Notes: a model not told the origin generated them from the sequence alone. Shown: positions 1 to 6,289, counted from the stretch's first letter. The stretch: DNA of 6,389 bases from Actinomycetes bacterium (GCA_023437345.1 JAEZGC010000120.1:1-6389), one strand, 5' to 3'. A program made the numbers and translations.

Positions 1-21
1 GTCTGCGAGGGCCCGGCCGAT

Positions 22-51
22 TTCGCCCCCACCCGGCAGGTGCGTTATAGT
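22..51 (+). promoter_or_regulatory. probable promoter of the tRNA-Asp/tRNA-Phe pair
   Basis: A TATAGT hexamer at 46-51 differs from the sigma-70/SigA -10 consensus at one base. A weak -35 candidate, TTCGCC, lies at 22-27 with an 18-nt spacer. Transcription would start near 57-58, about 35 nt before tRNA-Asp. The -10 match is good and the -35 is poor, so this is an inference. Positions 1-21 show nothing recognisable. Confidence 0.4.
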
Positions 52-57
52 TTCGGG

Positions 58-77
58 GCTGGCCGCTCCCGGCCAGC
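58..77 (+). other. perfect 8-bp hairpin in the tRNA leader
   Basis: GCTGGCCG (58-65) and CGGCCAGC (70-77) are perfect inverted repeats around a 4-nt loop, CTCC. The hairpin begins about where transcription from the 46-51 promoter would start, so it would cap the 5' end of the pre-tRNA transcript. No T-tract follows, so it does not look like a terminator for a gene to the left. Its role is unknown. Confidence 0.55.
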
Positions 78-79
78 AC

Positions 80-96
80 GGCCTTGTTACAAGGCC
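80..96 (+). repeat. palindrome spanning the tRNA-Asp 5' end
   Basis: GGCCTTGT (80-87) and ACAAGGCC (89-96) form a perfect inverted repeat around a single T. As RNA it would be a 7-bp stem with a UUA loop. Its right arm includes the first four bases of mature tRNA-Asp (93-96), which also form part of the acceptor stem. The precursor can therefore fold in two mutually exclusive ways at the RNase P cleavage site. Confidence 0.6.
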
Positions 97-166
97 CCGT
101 GGCGCAGTTGGTTAGCGCGCCGCCCTGTCACGGCGGAGGTCGCGGGTTCGAGTCCCGTCGGGGTCG
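93..166 (+). tRNA. tRNA-Asp (anticodon GTC)
   Basis: This is a complete cloverleaf. The acceptor stem is GGCCCCG (93-99) with CGGGGTC (159-165). The D-stem GCGC (102-105) pairs perfectly with GCGC (115-118). The anticodon stem CCGCC (120-124) and GGCGG (132-136) encloses the loop CTGTCAC with anticodon GTC at 127-129. The T-stem GCGGG (142-146) and CCCGT (154-158) encloses TTCGAGT. The discriminator base is G166, as expected for aspartate tRNAs. The 3' CCA is not encoded (CT follows), so it must be added after transcription. tRNA-Phe follows after 23 nt and is probably co-transcribed. Confidence 0.97.
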
Positions 167-189
167 CTGAAGCACCGGATGTGCTTCCT

Positions 190-263
190 GGCCAGGTAGC
201 TCAGCTGGTAGCAGCGTTCGCCTGAAAAGTGAAAGGTCACCGGTTCGATCCCGGTCCTGGCCA
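190..263 (+). tRNA. tRNA-Phe (anticodon GAA)
   Basis: The acceptor stem is GGCCAGG (190-196) with CCTGGCC (256-262). The anticodon stem TTCGC (217-221) and GTGAA (229-233), which contains one G-T wobble, encloses the loop CTGAAAA with anticodon GAA at 224-226. The T-stem ACCGG (239-243) and CCGGT (251-255) encloses TTCGATC. The discriminator is A263 and CCA is not encoded. The oddity is the D-stem: GCTC (199-202) faces CAGC (212-215), giving a C-C mismatch at the loop-closing pair (C202 with C212). G211 could pair with C202 instead if C212 bulges out. All other features look functional. Confidence 0.94.
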
Positions 264-274
264 CCCGAAACGCC

Positions 275-302
275 GAAATGCCCCGCCGAGGCGGGGCATT
301 TC
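275..302. terminator. shared bidirectional terminator between tRNAs and importer operon
   Basis: GAAATGCCCCGCC (275-287) and GGCGGGGCATTTC (290-302) are perfectly complementary, giving a very stable GC-rich stem with a tight turn. It lies 11 nt after tRNA-Phe and 7 nt past the dppF stop codon on the other strand. The A/T ends of the stem give a short T-rich 3' flank on either strand (ATTTCGTTTG on +, ATTTCGGCGTTTC on -). It probably ends both convergent transcripts. The U-tracts are short, as is common in high-GC bacteria. Confidence 0.8.
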
Positions 303-309
303 GTTTGCG

Positions 310-1326
310 TCAGGCCTGCGGCAGGACCGCGGCCAGGGGCTCGGCGAAGTGGCAGGCGCTGCGGTGCTTCTCGACCCCGTCCTCGCGGTGGACCAACTCC
401 GGCGGCTGGGTGCGGCAGATCTCCTGGGCCCGCCAGCAGCGGGTGTGGAAGCGACAGCCGGCCGGCGGGTTCGCCGGGGAGGGCACGTCACCGTGCAGCA
501 CGATCTGTTCCCGCGTGGCCTCGGCCACCGGATCGGGCACCGGCACCGCCGACAGCAGGGCCTGGGTGTACGGGTGGGTGGCGCGCTCGTAGATCTCCGC
601 GTCGTTCCCGATCTCGACTATCTTGCCCAGGTACATCACAGCGATCCGGTCGGAGATGTGACGCACCACCGACAGGTCGTGGGCGATGAAGATGTAGGCG
701 AGGTCGAGTTCGCGCTGCAGGCGCTCCAGCAGGTTCACCACCTGGGCCTGGACCGACACATCCAGCGCAGACACCGGCTCGTCGCAGATCAGCACCTTCG
801 GGTTGAGCGCGATCCCCCGCGCCACCCCGATCCGCTGCCGCTGCCCACCGGAGAACTGGTGGGGGTAGCGGTTGATGTGTTCGGGGTTGAGGCCGACCAG
901 ATCGAGCAGTTCCTGCACCCGCTGCTTGCGCGATCCCTTCGGCGCGGCGTCCGGGTGGATGTCGAACGGCTCACCGACGATGTCGCCGACCGTCTTGCGC
1001 GGGTTCAGGGACGTGTAGGGGTCCTGGAAGACGATCTGGATGTCACGGCGCAGCTTGCGCAGCGCCGCCCCCTTCTGGGAGTACATGTCGACCCCGTCGA
1101 AGGTGACCGAGCCGCTGGTCGGCTCCTCCAGCATCATCAACAGCCGGCCGAGGGTGGACTTGCCGCAGCCCGACTCCCCCACCACGCCGAGGGTCTCGCC
1201 CTTGTACAGCTCGAAGGACACCCCGTCGACAGCCCTGACGTGGCCGACGGTGCGCCGGATCACGCCGGCCTTGATCGGGTAGTGCTTGACCAGGTCCTCG
1301 GCCCTCAGGATCACTTCGCCGACCAT
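310..1326 (-). CDS. dppF: peptide ABC importer ATP-binding subunit DppF/OppF
   Basis: This 338-residue cytoplasmic ATPase is one of the two motors of the peptide importer. The motifs, in order, are Walker A GESGCGKST (residues 50-58), Q-loop Gln101 in VFQDP, signature SGGQR (159-163), Walker B VLICDEP (178-184) with catalytic Glu183, D-loop SALDV (186-190) and switch His216. All are intact. The C-terminal oligopeptide-transporter extension starts at HPYT (251-254) and carries Cys291, Cys297, Cys304 and Cys325. In some family members the equivalent cysteines bind a [4Fe-4S] cluster. The start is ATG at 1326, because AGGAGG sits 7 nt upstream and family homology begins at once. An in-frame ATG at 1407 would add 27 low-complexity residues inside dppD and has no support. 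The gene overlaps the dppD end by 16 nt and is the last of the operon. The subunit class is clear; dpp versus opp naming is arbitrary. Confidence 0.95.
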   Translation of the reverse strand: MVGEVILRAEDLVKHYPIKAGVIRRTVGHVRAVDGVSFELYKGETLGVVGESGCGKSTLGRLLMMLEEPTSGSVTFDGVDMYSQKGAALRKLRRDIQIVFQDPYTSLNPRKTVGDIVGEPFDIHPDAAPKGSRKQRVQELLDLVGLNPEHINRYPHQFSGGQRQRIGVARGIALNPKVLICDEPVSALDVSVQAQVVNLLERLQRELDLAYIFIAHDLSVVRHISDRIAVMYLGKIVEIGNDAEIYERATHPYTQALLSAVPVPDPVAEATREQIVLHGDVPSPANPPAGCRFHTRCWRAQEICRTQPPELVHREDGVEKHRSACHFAEPLAAVLPQA

Positions 1327-2465
1327 GCCAGCACCTCCTGCTTGCGGTGGCAGGCTGCCGCCCTGCCTGGTTCGAACTCCTCCAGCGGCGGGTTCACCTG
1401 CCGGCACACGTCGACGGCGAAACGGCAGCGCGGGTTGAACGGGCAGCCCGGCGGGATCGCCAACAGGCTCGGCGGCAGGCCGCCGATGGCGCGCAGCGTC
1501 TGGCCCTTCTGGTCCAGCCGCGGGATCGACTCCAGCAGGCCGAGCGTGTACGGGTGAGCCGGACGGGCGTACACCTCGTGCACCCCTGCGGTCTCGACTA
1601 TCCGCCCCGTGTACATCACGGCGATCCGGTCGGCCACGTTGGCGACCACGCCGAGGTCGTGGGTGATCAGGATGAGGCCCATCCCCGACTCGTGCTGCAG
1701 GTCCTTCAGCAGGTCCATGATCTGCGCCTGGACCGTCACGTCGAGCGCTGTGGTCGGCTCGTCGGCGATCAGCACGGCAGGATTGAGCGCGATCGCCATC
1801 GCGATCATGATGCGCTGCCGCATGCCGCCGGAGAACTGGTGCGGGTACGACCGGACGCGTTCCCTGGCCGCCGGGATCCGGACCCGTTCCATCAGCGCCA
1901 CGGCACGGTCCAGCGCGTCGGTGCGGTTCATGCCGCGGTGCTTGCGGAACATCTCGGCGATCTGCCAGCCCACCGGGAACACCGGGTTCAGCGCGCTCAG
2001 GGCGTCCTGGAAGATCATCGCTATCTGTTCCCCGCGCACCTTGCGGCGCTGGTTCTCCGGCAGCTTCAGCAGGTCGGTGCCGCAGTAGCGCACCTGGCCG
2101 CCGGTGATGTACCCGGGCGGGCTGTCGAGGATGCCCATGATCGCCTGCGCGGTCACCGACTTGCCCGAGCCCGATTCGCCAAGGATCGCGAGCGTTTCGC
2201 CCTCTGCCAGGTTGAACGAGACACCGTTGATCGCCTTGGCCACGCCCTCGCGAAGCCGGAACTCCACCTGCAGGTCCTCGACCTCGAGCAGGGTGCCGTC
2301 CACTGGCTTCCAGACGTGGTCGGACGGCAGCGGGGCTACCTTCCGCTCGGCGCGCAAGGCGTCGTCCTTCGTGCGGGTGCCCCGCTCAGGTTCGCGCCCC
2401 CGCCCGTCGTCTGCGTCGGTCGGGGAGGGCACGTAGGTGCTCGGGAAGCCGTCTGTCTGTCCCAT
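1311..2465 (-). CDS. dppD: peptide ABC importer ATP-binding subunit DppD/OppD
   Basis: This is the second ATPase of the importer, 384 residues. The ABC domain begins near residue 59 (LLEVEDLQVEF). It has Walker A GESGSGKS (96-103), Gln153 in the Q-loop, signature SGGMRQR (212-218), Walker B VLIADEP (231-237) with Glu236, D-loop TALDV (239-243) and His269. The C-terminal extension has HPYT (304-307) and four cysteines: 341, 347, 354 and 372. The first ~57 residues are unusual: they are hydrophilic, rich in charged residues and proline, lack motifs, and are absent from typical family members. ATG at 2465 lies 4 nt after the dppC stop with only a weak GGTGA ribosome site. An in-frame GTG at 2432 or 2303 is possible, but neither has a well-placed ribosome site. 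Translation is probably coupled to dppC. Both ATPases keep the catalytic glutamate, so both ATP sites should be active. Confidence 0.94.
   Translation of the reverse strand: MGQTDGFPSTYVPSPTDADDGRGREPERGTRTKDDALRAERKVAPLPSDHVWKPVDGTLLEVEDLQVEFRLREGVAKAINGVSFNLAEGETLAILGESGSGKSVTAQAIMGILDSPPGYITGGQVRYCGTDLLKLPENQRRKVRGEQIAMIFQDALSALNPVFPVGWQIAEMFRKHRGMNRTDALDRAVALMERVRIPAARERVRSYPHQFSGGMRQRIMIAMAIALNPAVLIADEPTTALDVTVQAQIMDLLKDLQHESGMGLILITHDLGVVANVADRIAVMYTGRIVETAGVHEVYARPAHPYTLGLLESIPRLDQKGQTLRAIGGLPPSLLAIPPGCPFNPRCRFAVDVCRQVNPPLEEFEPGRAAACHRKQEVLAWSAK
1334..1339 (-). promoter_or_regulatory. ribosome binding site that fixes the dppF start
   Basis: AGGAGG on the - strand, a full match to the Shine-Dalgarno core, lies 7 nt before the ATG at 1326 and inside the 3' end of dppD. 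It supports the short form of DppF over the 27-residue longer frame. It also suggests dppF is initiated efficiently by ribosomes arriving from dppD. Confidence 0.85.
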
Positions 2466-2469
2466 GAGA

Positions 2470-3441
2470 TCACCGCATCTTCGGGTCGAGAGCGTCCCTG
2501 ATGACCTCGCCGAGCATGATGAACGCCAGCACGGTCAGGGACAGGAACAGGGAGGGGAACAGCAGCATGTGGGGTGCGCTTCGGATGAAGCCGATGCCGG
2601 AAGCCTGGGAGATCGCAAGGCCCCACGAGATGGTGGGGGCCTGCAGGCCGATGCCCAGGTAGGACAGCGTCGCCTCGGTCGCGATGTAGGCGCCCAGGTC
2701 GATGGTGGAGACCACGATCACCGGCGCCATCGAGTTCGGCACGATGTGCGACGACACCACCCGCCACGGAGTCGCCCCCAGCGCCCGGGCGGCCTGGACG
2801 TACTCCAGCGGACGGGTCTGCAGCACGCTGGACCGCATCAGGCGGAAGATGTTCGGCCAGCCGAGCACCGCGAGGGCGAACACCACCTTGCCGACCACGA
2901 GCAGGTACGGCGCCCCCAGCTCGGTGCGCCAGGTGTAGAGGATGATGATGCCGCCGAGCAGCAGCGGGATGGCGAAGAAGATGTCGGCCAGTCGCGACAG
3001 GACGGTGTCGACCCAGCCGCCGATGTAGCCGCCGAGGGTGCCGAGCGCCGAACCCAGCAGCGCCGTCGTCAGCGCCGCGAACAGGCCGACCAGGATGGAC
3101 GCCCTGGCGCCGTAGATGGTGCGCGCGTACACGTCGCAACCCTGGACGTCGAACCCGAACAGCGCGTCCGGGCCGGGGCCGAGGCGGGCCATGTTGAGAT
3201 CGCAGTAGTACGGGTCCTTGTCGGTGAACAGCCAGGGCAGCGCCGCCATGACGACGAACAGCAGGATCAGCGCGGCGGAGATCCAGAACATCGGGCTGTG
3301 CCGGACGTGGTCCCAGACGTCGACCCACAGCGATCGGCTCGGCGCCGCGGTCTGGACATCCGGCGGCTGCAACTCGGGATCGCCCTGGATGAGGTCGGGC
3401 GAGGCCTGCAGCTGGCTGCCGGCCTGGATGCTCTCAGTCAT
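2470..3441 (-). CDS. dppC: peptide ABC importer permease DppC/OppC
   Basis: This 323-residue inner-membrane permease pairs with DppB to form the channel. A polar N-terminal tail (~1-45) leads into the first membrane helix (~53-72). Five further hydrophobic segments lie near 112-138, 149-170, 179-197, 236-258 and 291-311. The EAA loop that docks on the ATPases is at 213-235, beginning EYVQAARALGATPWR. The first outward loop holds Cys80 and Cys102. Cys102 sits in QGCDVY, where many homologs have G-R-D, and could form a disulfide with Cys80. The start is ATG at 3441 with GAGGA 6 nt upstream (3448-3452). The gene overlaps the dppB stop by 8 nt (ATGACTGA), indicating translational coupling, and ends 4 nt before dppD. 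Another frame over 2336-3328 is a shadow without membrane helices. Confidence 0.95.
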   Translation of the reverse strand: MTESIQAGSQLQASPDLIQGDPELQPPDVQTAAPSRSLWVDVWDHVRHSPMFWISAALILLFVVMAALPWLFTDKDPYYCDLNMARLGPGPDALFGFDVQGCDVYARTIYGARASILVGLFAALTTALLGSALGTLGGYIGGWVDTVLSRLADIFFAIPLLLGGIIILYTWRTELGAPYLLVVGKVVFALAVLGWPNIFRLMRSSVLQTRPLEYVQAARALGATPWRVVSSHIVPNSMAPVIVVSTIDLGAYIATEATLSYLGIGLQAPTISWGLAISQASGIGFIRSAPHMLLFPSLFLSLTVLAFIMLGEVIRDALDPKMR

Positions 3442-4357
3442 GGCTGATCCTCGGGTCGAGCACTCCGTACAGGATGTCGACGAGCAGGTTCACGACCAGA
3501 TAGACGATGACCAGACAGACCACCGCCCCCACCACTGAGGTGCCGTCGCGTTGGGTGATACTTCGATAGATGAAGAAGCCGATGCCGTTGATGTTGAAGA
3601 TCCGTTCGGTGACGATCGCGCCGCCCATCAGCGCACCGAAGCTCGCGCCGATGTAGGTGATCACCGGCACGAGGGAGTTCCGCAGCGCGTGGATGCCGAT
3701 CGAGCGGGACGTGGACAGGCCCTTGGAGCGGGCCGTCCTGACGTAGTCGGCGCGCAGGTTCTCGACGAGCGTGGTGCGGGTCAGCCGGGACACGTAGGCC
3801 ACCGACAACGACCCCAGCACAAGCCCCGGCAGGATCAGTTGCTCCCAGGTGCCCTCGGTGGCCGTGACGGGGAACCAGCCGAGCTGGACGCCGAGCAGCA
3901 GCTGGGCGACGGAGCCGATCACGAACACCGGGATCGAAATGATCACGAGCGTGCTGACGGTGACCAGGCTGTCGATGAACTTGCCCTTGCGGATGCCGGC
4001 GATCACGCCGGCGGTGATGCCCACCACGATCTCGAAAGCGAGCGCGATCAGCGCCAGCCGGATCGTCACCGGATAGCGGATCGCCAGCTCGTGGACGACC
4101 GTGTTGCCGTAGAAGTTGGTGCCGAGGTCGCCCTGCAGCAGGCGTCCGAGGTAGAGGAAGTACTGGACGAAGAACGGCTGGTCCAGGTTGTACTCGGCGC
4201 GGAAGGCTGCCACGTACTCGGGCGAACAGGCCCGGTCCCCGCACCGTCCGGCGGTGGGGTCGCCGGGAAGTATGAACACCATCAGGAATATCAGGAAGGT
4301 TGATCCCAGGATCACCGGGATCATCTGCAGCAGTCGCCTGATGATGAACTTGCCCAT
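3434..4357 (-). CDS. dppB: peptide ABC importer permease DppB/OppB
   Basis: This 307-residue inner-membrane permease is the partner of DppC. The N-terminus MGKFIIRRLLQMIPV is typical of the family, with the first helix at ~10-31. Other hydrophobic segments lie near 98-121, 131-156, 174-191, 232-253 and 275-298. The EAA loop is at 204-226 (DYVRTARSKGLSTSR). The first outward loop carries the usual PGDP motif (31-34) followed by Cys39 and Cys44, which could form a disulfide. The C-terminus ends LDPRISHD, close to the family's usual LDPR ending. The start is ATG at 4357. The best ribosome site is GGAG at 4370-4373, 12 nt away, which is rather far, so initiation may be weaker than for the binding protein. 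The gene lies 81 nt after the binding-protein gene, past a hairpin, and overlaps dppC by 8 nt. Confidence 0.96.
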   Translation of the reverse strand: MGKFIIRRLLQMIPVILGSTFLIFLMVFILPGDPTAGRCGDRACSPEYVAAFRAEYNLDQPFFVQYFLYLGRLLQGDLGTNFYGNTVVHELAIRYPVTIRLALIALAFEIVVGITAGVIAGIRKGKFIDSLVTVSTLVIISIPVFVIGSVAQLLLGVQLGWFPVTATEGTWEQLILPGLVLGSLSVAYVSRLTRTTLVENLRADYVRTARSKGLSTSRSIGIHALRNSLVPVITYIGASFGALMGGAIVTERIFNINGIGFFIYRSITQRDGTSVVGAVVCLVIVYLVVNLLVDILYGVLDPRISHD

Positions 4358-4380
4358 ATTGCTCGTTAACTCCGTCTAGA

Positions 4381-4423
4381 GACCCCATGGGTCGGCCCGC
4401 CGGGAGTTGCATCCCGGCGGGCC
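4381..4423 (-). other. tandem hairpins between binding-protein and permease genes
   Basis: GGCCCGCCGGGA (4394-4405) and TCCCGGCGGGCC (4412-4423) form a perfect 12-bp stem with a 6-nt loop. Next to it, GACCC (4381-4385) and GGGTC (4389-4393) form a 5-bp stem with a 3-nt loop. On the transcript these lie 15 nt after the binding-protein stop codon. No U-tract follows, so a full stop is unlikely. Hairpins in this position in binding-protein operons commonly stabilise the upstream mRNA or cause partial termination, so more binding protein is made than permease. That role is inferred here. Confidence 0.7.
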
Positions 4424-4438
4424 TACCTTATGTGGTGA

Positions 4439-6127
4439 TCAGCCCTTCAGAACCACCGACGACAGGTCGAAGGTGGAGAACGGGGTCATCTTCACCTCGG
4501 CGATCTTGGTGGACCAGCCGAACTGGCTCTGCTGGTACCACAGCGGAACCGTCGGGTTGTCCTTGCCAAGGATGGCCTCGGCCTGCTGGTAGAGCGCGTT
4601 CGCCTCTTCGTTGCTCGGGGCGGCCGCGGCATCCTGCAGCAGCTTGTCGAACTCCGGGTTGGAGTAGTCGCCATCGTTCGACGAGGCGCCGGTCGCGTAG
4701 ATCGGGGTCAGGAAGTTCTCGATCGACGGGTAGTCCATCTGCCAGCCGCCGCGGTACATGCCCTCGAGCTCACGGGCACGGATGCCGGTGCGCAGGGTGG
4801 CGAAGTCCGGGGTGACGACAACGGCGCAGTCCATGCCGAGGTTGTTCTTCAGCTGGTTGCAGAAGGCTTCGGCCCACACCTGGTGGCCACCGTCGCCGTT
4901 CACGCCGATCGGCATGGTGCCCTTGTAGCCACCGGCCGCGTCGTAGAGCTTCTTGGCCTCGGTCGGGTTGAACACGCAGTCGGTGCACTGCCCGGCCTTG
5001 TAGCCGTCGACGACCGGGGACACCCAGCCGGTGGCGGGAGTACGCGCGCCCTCGAAGACCTGCTTGGTGATCAGCTCACGGTCGAAGCCCATGCTGATTG
5101 CGCGCCGCATGTCCGGGTTCTTGAAGTTCTCGTCCTTCGGGGAGAACGTCAGCACCTGGATGACGCCGGTGTCGCGGGTCCCGAAGCGGCCGTCGAGGTC
5201 GGTCTTCCACTGGTCGCCGACCAGCATGTCGGACGGGATGACGTCGGTCAGGTCGAGGTTGTTCGCGACGGTGTCGTTGTAGGCAGCGTTGAGGTCGTTG
5301 TAGATCCGGAAGGTCACCTTGTCGACGGAGCCCGCGTGGCTACCTGAGTAGTCCGCGAACTTCTCCAGCTCCATGGCGGTGTCGGTCTTGGAGACGAGCT
5401 TGTACGGGCCGGCGCCGATCACGGCGTTGGCGAAGGTCGCCTTGCCGTCGGAGGTGTCGGCGAAGAACGCATCAGGCTGCGGGATGAACGCGGTGTAGCC
5501 GAGGCGAACCGGCAGGTTCGAGGTCGGCGCGGACGTCTTGATCGTGAAGGTGGTGTCGTCAACCACGGCCAGGCCGGACATGACGTCCTTGGCCGGCGGG
5601 GCTGCCTCGCAGTTGACCTCTTCCTCGCCCTCGGCGTTCGGGGCGGTGCCGCACTGCAGGTCGCCGTAGCCCTCGATCGGCTCGAAGAAGTAGGAGTTCA
5701 GCTGCGCGTTGGGGCCGTACGCCGCCCAGTTCCAGGCGTCGACGAAGTTCTTGGCCTTGACGTCGGTCCCGTCGTGGAACTTGTAGCCGGCCTTCAGCTT
5801 CACGGTGAAGGTGATCGAGTCAGTGGTCTCGATCGACTCCGCGATGTCCAGCTCGGGGGCCGCGGTGTCGGAGTTGTAGTGGACGAGCTTGGCGGTCACC
5901 GCGTCCAGCACATTGCCGCCGCAGACCTCGGTGGTGTTGGTACCGATGAGCGGGTTCTGCGGGGTGCAACCGCGGATGGTGATGGATGTGGCCTCGGCGG
6001 GAGCGCCTGTGGCTGCCGGGCTGCTTGCCCCACCGGCGGTCGGTGCGGGGGTGCCGGTACAGGCACTGGCGAGCAGTCCAACGGCCACCAACGCGGCAGC
6101 CGAAACGAGGCGAGTGTGTCCTCGCAT
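4439..6127 (-). CDS. peptide ABC importer substrate-binding lipoprotein (SBP family 5)
   Basis: This 562-residue exported protein binds peptides outside the cell and delivers them to DppB/DppC. The signal peptide has Arg2 and Arg6, a hydrophobic core (~7-20) and lipobox ASAC with Cys23 as the lipidation site. A linker rich in Ala, Gly, Thr, Pro and Ser (24-46) precedes the family 5 domain (~47-540). Family hallmarks include KFHDGTDVKAKNFVDAWNW (116-134), RRAISMGFDRELI (341-353) and DYPSIENFLTPIY (465-477). The mature part has eight further cysteines in four close pairs: 54/69, 159/173, 381/384 and 423/434. These are likely disulfides. The length is normal for the family. The start is ATG at 6127 with AGGAGG 4 nt upstream. 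As first gene of the operon it probably gives the most protein. The ligand cannot be predicted, so no symbol is assigned; dppA- or oppA-like is the best description. Confidence 0.95.
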   Translation of the reverse strand: MRGHTRLVSAAALVAVGLLASACTGTPAPTAGGASSPAATGAPAEATSITIRGCTPQNPLIGTNTTEVCGGNVLDAVTAKLVHYNSDTAAPELDIAESIETTDSITFTVKLKAGYKFHDGTDVKAKNFVDAWNWAAYGPNAQLNSYFFEPIEGYGDLQCGTAPNAEGEEEVNCEAAPPAKDVMSGLAVVDDTTFTIKTSAPTSNLPVRLGYTAFIPQPDAFFADTSDGKATFANAVIGAGPYKLVSKTDTAMELEKFADYSGSHAGSVDKVTFRIYNDLNAAYNDTVANNLDLTDVIPSDMLVGDQWKTDLDGRFGTRDTGVIQVLTFSPKDENFKNPDMRRAISMGFDRELITKQVFEGARTPATGWVSPVVDGYKAGQCTDCVFNPTEAKKLYDAAGGYKGTMPIGVNGDGGHQVWAEAFCNQLKNNLGMDCAVVVTPDFATLRTGIRARELEGMYRGGWQMDYPSIENFLTPIYATGASSNDGDYSNPEFDKLLQDAAAAPSNEEANALYQQAEAILGKDNPTVPLWYQQSQFGWSTKIAEVKMTPFSTFDLSSVVLKG

Positions 6128-6131
6128 TGAA

Positions 6132-6164
6132 CCTCCTAGGAGAAGTCCCTCCTCGTGAGAGGGA
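6132..6164 (-). promoter_or_regulatory. ribosome binding site and leader hairpin of the binding-protein gene
   Basis: AGGAGG (6132-6137) lies 4 nt before the ATG at 6127. It overlaps the 10-bp palindrome CTCCTAGGAG (6133-6142). Just upstream, TCCCTC (6146-6151) and GAGGGA (6159-6164) can form a 6-bp stem with a 7-nt loop. The mRNA just before the start is therefore structured and has two purine-rich stretches that could compete for the ribosome. The ribosome site is clear; any regulation through the hairpin is speculative. Confidence 0.6.
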
Positions 6165-6219
6165 ACAGCGTCGTGTCGACGGGTTCACCAGGCGGCCCAA
6201 CGAGATTGGTACTCCAACT

Positions 6220-6289
6220 GGTGAGATTCGAACGCTATCAGTAATCCGGGCTGCCGCATCCCATTGGGACTGAGACGAATCATCTCACC
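6220..6289. repeat. interrupted inverted repeat upstream of the operon
   Basis: GGTGAGATTCG (6220-6230) is matched in inverted orientation by CGAATCATCTCACC (6276-6289), identical over 11 bases apart from a 3-base insertion. A related GGTGATTCAC lies at 6327-6336. The arms are 45 nt apart and flank the weak promoter candidate at 6232-6237. The arrangement would suit paired binding sites for a regulator, but short matches like this can arise by chance. Confidence 0.3.

Noticed and set aside
93..263. tRNA genes as an attachment site for an integrated element
   Set aside because: No integrase gene, no direct repeat of a tRNA 3' end, and no change in gene character nearby. The neighbouring operon looks like normal chromosomal sequence.
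1326..1407. Upstream in-frame start for dppF at 1407
   Set aside because: The added 27 residues are low-complexity, lie inside the dppD cysteine region and have no homology to the family. A perfect ribosome site supports ATG at 1326.
229..1557. Long + strand open frame (442 codons) opposite dppF and dppD
   Set aside because: It starts inside tRNA-Phe, is antisense to two clearly conserved ATPase genes, and its translation is His/Arg/Gly/Val-rich with no domain. This is the usual shadow of a high-GC gene.
600..1800. Apparent DNA repeats between dppF and dppD
   Set aside because: Similar stretches encode the same ABC motifs and reflect paralogy of the two ATPases, not a repeat element.
1347..2501. 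Long + strand open frame (384 codons) opposite dppD
   Set aside because: It is antisense to a gene with every ABC motif, has biased Arg/His/Val composition and no plausible ribosome site.
2437..3447. + strand frame (336 codons) opposite dppC, and the - strand frame at 2336-3328
   Set aside because: Both are alternate frames of dppC. They are highly charged, lack membrane helices or motifs, and conflict with a well-supported permease.
3551..4303. + strand frame (250 codons) opposite dppB
   Set aside because: It is Asp/Glu/Arg/His-rich without a domain and antisense to a clear permease.
6200..6260. Possible tRNA on the - strand because of a TTCGAAT loop-like sequence
   Set aside because: The flanking bases do not form a T-stem, and no acceptor or anticodon stem can be found.
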